Below are positions 4,827 through 5,512 of a stretch of DNA of 5,512 bases, piece by piece. Made by a program: the position numbers and the translations under genes. The DNA is taken from NCBI GenBank assembly GCA_021802225.1, contig JAKAAS010000163.1, forward strand, positions 1 to 5,512, given 5' to 3'. The notes beneath the pieces were generated by a model that saw only the letters and a program-made list of their open reading frames with translations, did no database searches and was not told the DNA's origin. Source of the DNA: Bacillota bacterium (GTDB taxonomy: Bacteria > Bacillota_E > Sulfobacillia > Sulfobacillales > Sulfobacillaceae). The first letter of the stretch is position 1. Each line of letters begins with the position of its first letter.

Positions 4827-5512
4827 TTGTTGCAAAATGAAGAAGCATATTACCATTCTTTACAAGATGGTCGGCGTGTATTTTATCGCGGTGAAATAAT
4901 ACCAGATGTGATGCAACATCCTGTGTTATCCTCTGCGATCCGCCATGCGGCTGTGGACTTTCGTATGGCGCATGACCCTCAGTATCAGGAACTTGCGGTG
5001 ATCGATGATCCCCGCGATCCCTATAGCCGTTTCTATCAGATCCCTGAAAGCGCACTCGACCTGAAAAAACGCAGAGATTTAATTGCCGAAGGCACGCGTC
5101 TGGGAGGTACGGTCGTTCCGCTAATTCATGAAATCGGCACGGATGCGATTTGGGGATTAATGGAATCCACCTATATATTAGATCGCGATTACGGCACACA
5201 TTACAGCGAGCGGGTGAAGAATTTTTGGGAACAAGCCCGCCATCATGATTACGCGTTAGCGGTGGCTCAGACCGACGTGAAAGGCGATCGCAGCAAGCGC
5301 CCTGCAGAACAAGTTGACCCAGATATGTATCTGCGAATCGTGAAACGAACCCCGGATGGAATTGTTGTCCGGGGGGCGAAGGTGCACACATCTGTCTCTG
5401 TTAATGCAAATTGGCTCATCGTACTTCCAACCCGTGAACTTCGGGAATCGGATAAGGATTACGCCGTAGCGTTTGCCATCCCTGTGAATACACCTGGTCT
5501 GACATTAGTGGC
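4827..5512 (+). CDS. 4-hydroxyphenylacetate 3-hydroxylase / 4-hydroxybutyryl-CoA dehydratase family protein, N-terminal part (cut by window edge)
   Basis: The frame stays open to the window end, giving 228 residues of a family normally near 480-520. It begins in the style of the family (EEAYYHSLQDGRRVFYRGE, then a DVxxHP step at 27-32) and continues with DFRMAHDPQY (44-53), YGTHY (122-126), TDVKGDRSKRPAEQVDPDMY (149-168), DGIVVRGAKVHTS (177-189), LPTRELRESDKDYAVAFAIP (200-219) and NTPGL (221-225). Relatives are FADH2-dependent phenol monooxygenases needing a separate flavin reductase, or FAD/[4Fe-4S] hydroxyacyl-CoA dehydratases. The two N-terminal iron-sulfur cysteines of the dehydratases (C-x3-C, before GMDA in the clostridial enzyme) are absent; the matching stretch is VVPLIHEIGTDA (96-107). 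That argues for a monooxygenase-type role. The start is TTG at 4827 by ribosome-site spacing; ATG 4818 is the alternative. No flavin reductase is in the window. Confidence 0.88.
   Translation, partial: MLQNEEAYYHSLQDGRRVFYRGEIIPDVMQHPVLSSAIRHAAVDFRMAHDPQYQELAVIDDPRDPYSRFYQIPESALDLKKRRDLIAEGTRLGGTVVPLIHEIGTDAIWGLMESTYILDRDYGTHYSERVKNFWEQARHHDYALAVAQTDVKGDRSKRPAEQVDPDMYLRIVKRTPDGIVVRGAKVHTSVSVNANWLIVLPTRELRESDKDYAVAFAIPVNTPGLTLV

Noticed and set aside
4658..4840. Small plus-strand frame beginning MTHYRADC
   Set aside because: No ribosome site, no family resemblance, and it runs into the oxygenase-family gene in another frame.
4807..5391. Long 194-codon open frame on the minus strand
   Set aside because: It is the antisense of the oxygenase-family gene, whose plus-strand frame carries many family motifs; the minus product resembles nothing.

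Overview
The window looks like a chromosomal catabolic region of a Gram-positive bacterium of moderate GC content. The evidence is strong purine-rich Shine-Dalgarno sites (GGAGGG, GGGGGAGGGG), a TTG start behind GGAG, and a near-consensus sigma-A type promoter. Family resemblance suggests a Sulfobacillus- or Alicyclobacillus-like member of the Bacillota, but that placement is an inference.

Layout, left to right. (1) 1-175, minus strand: the first 58 codons of a TetR-family repressor, cut by the window edge. (2) 176-459: non-coding, with a weak tetR promoter and an AT-rich inverted repeat. (3) 460-1500, minus strand: a complete zinc-dependent, NAD-type medium-chain alcohol dehydrogenase. (4) 1501-1874: no intact gene, but protein-like fragments that may be gene or transposase debris. 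(5) 1875-1906: a TTGACA-N17-TATGTT promoter lying almost entirely inside a perfect 11+11 base inverted repeat, which looks like a repressor operator. (6) 1933-2880, plus strand: a cyclase-family (kynurenine formamidase/isatin hydrolase-like) metal-dependent hydrolase. (7) 2929-4611, plus strand: an acyl/aryl-CoA synthetase. (8) 4612-4826: non-coding. (9) 4827 to the right edge, plus strand: the first 228 codons of a protein of the 4-hydroxyphenylacetate 3-monooxygenase / 4-hydroxybutyryl-CoA dehydratase family.

The plus-strand genes read as a degradation cluster under one repressible promoter: a flavin-type oxygenase, a ring- or amide-opening hydrolase and a CoA ligase, with a dehydrogenase and a TetR repressor nearby. 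The substrate cannot be read from the sequence. The oxygenase lacks the N-terminal Fe-S cysteines of the dehydratases and seems to lack the substrate residues of the characterised hydroxyphenylacetate enzymes, so a different substrate is plausible. No tRNA, rRNA, CRISPR array or intact mobile element was seen. The strongest non-genic signal is the operator-promoter at 1875-1906.
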